Source: Roseovarius lutimaris (GTDB lineage: Bacteria > Pseudomonadota > Alphaproteobacteria > Rhodobacterales > Rhodobacteraceae). Taken from it: a stretch of 64,000 bases of DNA. Under the pieces are notes generated by a model. It made no database searches. It worked only from the letters and a program-made list of their open reading frames with translations, and was not told the origin of the DNA. This document shows positions 61,244 to 64,000 of the stretch, piece after piece. The translations under genes were made by a program, and so were the position numbers. Location of the stretch: positions 180,078-244,077 of the forward strand of contig NZ_FOVP01000003.1 of NCBI RefSeq assembly GCF_900115165.1. The letters run 5' to 3'. The stretch's first letter is position 1. Every line of letters begins with the position of its first letter.

Positions 61244-62851
61244 CTACTGCGCGGAGACGGCTCTCTCAAGGGCCTGTAACGGCTCGGCTCCATGGCCGTG
61301 CCCGCCGACGATATTGGCGACATCAAGGTTCAGAAAGCGGATCGCGGCAAGTAATTCACCAGCCCAAAGCGGGTGTTGGGTATCGCGCCCCGGTGAGAAC
61401 AGGTCACTGTTGAACAGTAAGCGCTCGGAAGGCAGATACACGACAAGCATGTCGTTGGCGTGGGAGTTTGGCACCGCGTATAATGCCACGTCTCGCCCTG
61501 ATCCGGCCAGCGTTGCATGTTCTGTCACAGCCGTGATTTCGACGGTGATACCTAGCGTTCTTTTCACAACATCGTCAAAGAGGTCTCTGGTGCCGGCGGG
61601 TACGACCAAGTCAGCGCCCGCAGATATATAGGGCTGAAGACCGCCAACATGGTCATTATGATGATGGGTCAGGATAAGCTGCTTAACCGGCTTGTCGGGC
61701 CACCGCTCTTTGAGGGCGCGCAAGACGGCCCTTGAACGGCGATCATAAAGCGGCGCATCGACGACGATCAATCGGTCAGAGCCTTCAATCACGAGATTAT
61801 GGTGACTGCTCCCGGTGATCTGAAAAACGCCATTGCCGACCCCAAGAAACCCGACATCTGAAGATTGATCCTCATCCGCCGGGGCCGCCATGTCCGCCCG
61901 GCGCAGAAACCAATGTGACATGTCCCAACCCCAGTCATACAGGCCGCCCGTATCATCGGGCGCACCCTGTCCTTCGGGAATGGAAAACCGGCCCGCAAGG
62001 TTGGTTTGCGAGTAGCTGACATCTTCCCGGATCTCGCGGCGCACCAATGCGCCATCGACATGCTTGGCCATCCGGAACGGCGTTGTGATCCCTGCGACGG
62101 CCCGCCAATCATCATAGCTCGCGGTAACTTTCACCTGACCGAGAAGCGGATCCGTTTCCGTCACGGTAATCCGGCGGGGTAGCATCGTTGCGTGATCCAG
62201 ATCGACAATCCAGACGGTGCCCGCATCGGGCAATTTCAGAGCCAGCCGATATTGATCCGCGCCGGTTGATCCGGGCCCGTCCGAAACCGCCTCGGCGTGG
62301 GCCACAAGGAATTGCGGGTTAAGCAACCAGATATCCTTTTGCGTGGCTCCGATACGCGCAGGCGCCAGTACCCCACCCGCACTGGGGCGAAAGCCGTCTC
62401 TGCCGTTCCGGTATCCTTTCGCACCGTCAAAGATTTCGACAAAATCCCAATGTCCGGAAAAGGGAAATGCTGTTCGCAAGTCAACCTCACGGTGAAATTC
62501 GCCCGTTGCGGGCTGCCAGGTGACTCGGGTCGTATCATCGGATGTATGGATGGGTGTTTCGCTCACGACATTCTCGAAGGGCTCAAAATTTGAACCACTC
62601 CCTTGGATTTCCACGGCCTTGACCGCTGTAAGCGCAGGAAGGCCGCCCAGAGCCTGTAAGGTCTGATCGTGAACAGACCGGCCTTCTGCACTTGCACTGG
62701 ATAAGGAGAAAAACAGCGCCACCACCAGACAAAGCCCGATCGAAAATGCGTGCGGCACGTGGTCGATGACAGATCGAATGCAGCGTCCGGTCTCTGACCG
62801 TAGACCCACTTTGACGCCCATAGAGCGAGCAAAAAACCTCCTTACCCCCAT
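61244..62851 (-). CDS. Exported metallo-beta-lactamase-fold hydrolase
   Basis: A 535-aa protein. The signal sequence (AFSIGLCLVVALFFSLSSAS, cut near ASA/EG) is preceded by a long basic N-terminus. Residues 60-290 form a beta-rich domain; the MBL domain follows with metal motif LILTHHHNDHVGGL, a later histidine in PNSHANDMLVVYL, SERLLFNSDLFSPG (bridging Asp) and VGGHGHGAEP. The substrate is unknown. The start was placed at an ATG (62851) with GGAGG upstream; a GTG one codon earlier is equivalent. Confidence 0.85.
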   Translation of the reverse strand: MGVRRFFARSMGVKVGLRSETGRCIRSVIDHVPHAFSIGLCLVVALFFSLSSASAEGRSVHDQTLQALGGLPALTAVKAVEIQGSGSNFEPFENVVSETPIHTSDDTTRVTWQPATGEFHREVDLRTAFPFSGHWDFVEIFDGAKGYRNGRDGFRPSAGGVLAPARIGATQKDIWLLNPQFLVAHAEAVSDGPGSTGADQYRLALKLPDAGTVWIVDLDHATMLPRRITVTETDPLLGQVKVTASYDDWRAVAGITTPFRMAKHVDGALVRREIREDVSYSQTNLAGRFSIPEGQGAPDDTGGLYDWGWDMSHWFLRRADMAAPADEDQSSDVGFLGVGNGVFQITGSSHHNLVIEGSDRLIVVDAPLYDRRSRAVLRALKERWPDKPVKQLILTHHHNDHVGGLQPYISAGADLVVPAGTRDLFDDVVKRTLGITVEITAVTEHATLAGSGRDVALYAVPNSHANDMLVVYLPSERLLFNSDLFSPGRDTQHPLWAGELLAAIRFLNLDVANIVGGHGHGAEPLQALERAVSAQ

Positions 62852-63008
62852 CACCTTACCTCCGCTTTACAGAAAATATTTCGAAGGCGGGCGAGACCAC
62901 ATTCAGAGCAAAGAGTCATGTAACAACACATCACGATGATTTTAGCGCGCTCAAGGCATTATACCGACCTGCACTGATCAAAACTCAAGAGTCCATTGAC
63001 GGTGCCCG

Positions 63009-63209
63009 ATGGACATGACGCGTTCGGGCGTGCTGATCAGCTTGTTCCAGGCATCACAGCAAGACAAGATGCGGGAAATGGAGGTGCTATTTGACGAAAC
63101 AGAAATCGCTTTCGGGAATTTGACGGACGAGGAAAAGAGGTCACTGAAGTGGTCTTGCTACGGTTCAGTTCCGGTCTGTGAACGGCGGAGCAATACTCGG
63201 CCACGGTAG
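63009..63209 (+). CDS. Short hypothetical frame next to an IS21 end
   Basis: Begins MDMTRSGVLISLFQASQQDK and continues MREMEVLFDETEIAFGNLTD before losing protein-like character (CYGSVPVCERRSNTRPR). The first 45 residues could be the start of a gene whose 3' part was replaced by the insertion sequence that begins close to 63220. No family recognised. Confidence 0.3.
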   Translation: MDMTRSGVLISLFQASQQDKMREMEVLFDETEIAFGNLTDEEKRSLKWSCYGSVPVCERRSNTRPR

Positions 63210-63219
63210 CGGCGGCATT

Positions 63220-63776
63220 GTGTTGTCGCGGGCGGCGTAAAAGTCGGCCACTTTTGCCCTTTCGATTTTTGGGAGGGCTTGGGGATATTCACCGTGGATT
63301 TGTATTTGAAGGTCCGTCACGCTCACTTTGAAGAAGGTTTGAGTGGGCGTCAGATTGCTCGGGATTTTGGGGTCAGCCGGGACAGTGTCGCGAAGATGTT
63401 GGCCTATTCCGAGCCGCCCGGATATCGCAGGACCGCACCGATCAGGCGACCGAAGCTAGATCCTTACACCGGCCAGATAGATCAGTGGCTGGCCGAGGAT
63501 AATACCCGCCCGCGCAAGCAGCGGCATACAGCCAAGCGGATATTTGAACGGTTGCGCGATGAATGCTGGTATGATGGCGGATACACGATTGTAAAAGACT
63601 ATGTGCGTGCCAAGAAGCGCGGCAGCAAGGAGATGTTTGTCCCGCTATCCCACCCACCCGGCCATGGCCAGGCGGATTTTGGCGAAGCGTTGGTTGTCAT
63701 CGGTGGGATTGAACAGAAGGCGTACTTCTTTGCCTTTGACCTGCCACACAGCGATGCCTGCTATGTCCGCGCTTGA
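63220..63776 (+). mobile_element. istA: IS21-family insertion sequence, left part with truncated istA
   Basis: istA frame 63279-63776: TTG start behind GGGAGG, HTH LSGRQIARDFGVSRDSVAKM (about residues 22-41), then the start of the integrase core with first catalytic Asp in GHGQADFGEALVVIGG. The protein ends at ...SDACYVRA, where full IstA continues for 300 residues, and no istB follows. The frame is broken at the position where IS256-family sequence begins, so the element was interrupted and is inactive. Confidence 0.8.
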
Positions 63777-63806
63777 GCTATGCTTGAATATGGGTGATGC
63801 GCATCA

Positions 63807-64000
63807 TCAGGCGGCGCGGTTTTCGGTGTCGTCGGTCACTTCGACACCGTCGTTGAATTTGCTTCCTTCGATGACTTTTGGCAACTGGTTTCTGCCCTTG
63901 AGCCGCAGCCATTTCTTTGATGCGGCCTGAATGAGGGTGAAAACCATCAGCTTTGCGGTTTTTTGTGACAGCGCGCCTTTGGTGCGCACCGTTCGGTGCC
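63807..64000 (-). mobile_element. IS256-family transposase, C-terminal end (runs off window)
   Basis: The minus-strand frame reads RTKGALSQKTAKLMVFTLIQ, AASKKWLRLKGRNQLPKVIE and GSKFNDGVEVTDDTENRAA, matching the C-terminus of IS256/mutator transposases. It is open to the window edge. It lies 30 bp after the broken istA, so this element probably inserted into the IS21 copy. Confidence 0.8.

Overview
The window looks like chromosome of an alphaproteobacterium of the Rhodobacteraceae (Roseobacter-type). The DNA is GC-rich. It carries clpP-clpX followed by NDUFA12, an MlaD-like protein, a DUF2155 protein and aat, a GapR (DUF2312) protein, a serine-cycle/malyl-CoA operon, an Opp/Dpp-type peptide importer and a Tad pilus locus. 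The taxonomic call is inferred from gene content; no search was possible.

Layout. 1-5 kb: the 3' end of ndk, then a leftward operon sgaA-mcl1-mtkA-mtkB that transaminates glyoxylate/serine and splits malate through malyl-CoA into acetyl-CoA and glyoxylate. A LuxR-type regulator diverges from it, with a perfect 24-bp palindrome between them. 5.7-9.5 kb: an orphan peptide-binding protein, an acyl-CoA dehydrogenase and an ArsR regulator with the cysteine pair of persulfide sensors. 9.7-13.8 kb: clpP, clpX, a complex I accessory subunit, an MlaD-like protein, a DUF2155 protein and aat. 14.4-23.3 kb: a GntR-controlled operon with a peptide ABC importer, a gamma-glutamyltransferase and a DUF1028 protein, probably for uptake and hydrolysis of gamma-glutamyl peptides. 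23.3-34.7 kb: an IS21 remnant, then TetR, AraC and LysR regulators among redox enzymes (FrnE-type DsbA, AhpD-like, NmrA-like, SDR, MDR, MmgE/PrpD), then gapR and a conserved hypothetical.

34.87-49.66 kb is the most unusual part. A 14.8-kb element sits in the 3' half of tRNA-Thr(TGT) and is bounded by a 37-bp direct repeat. From right to left it carries a tyrosine integrase, an AlpA-like excisionase/regulator, a primase-helicase, an array of GTGTCA/TGACAC repeats that looks like a replication origin, a two-gene phosphoribosyltransferase plus SLOG-type module, a compact leftward operon with a small terminase subunit and a large terminase divided into ATPase and nuclease genes, an XRE plus ImmA/IrrE switch, and an Eco29kI-like restriction-modification pair. 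No portal, capsid or tail gene was recognised. The gene set fits a phage satellite (PICI-like) that would replicate itself and pirate a helper's capsids while carrying anti-phage cargo. The PRTase/SLOG pair is the best candidate for an undescribed defence module.

50.2-59.4 kb: a Tad/Flp pilus locus (prepilin peptidase and LuxR regulator leftward; flp, TadG/E/F-like, tadZ, tadA, tadB, tadC rightward) with no secretin, cpaB or cpaD in the window. 59.4-64 kb: a DUF1638 protein, a membrane protein, an exported metallo-beta-lactamase-fold hydrolase, and a truncated IS21 istA followed by the end of an IS256-family transposase running off the window.
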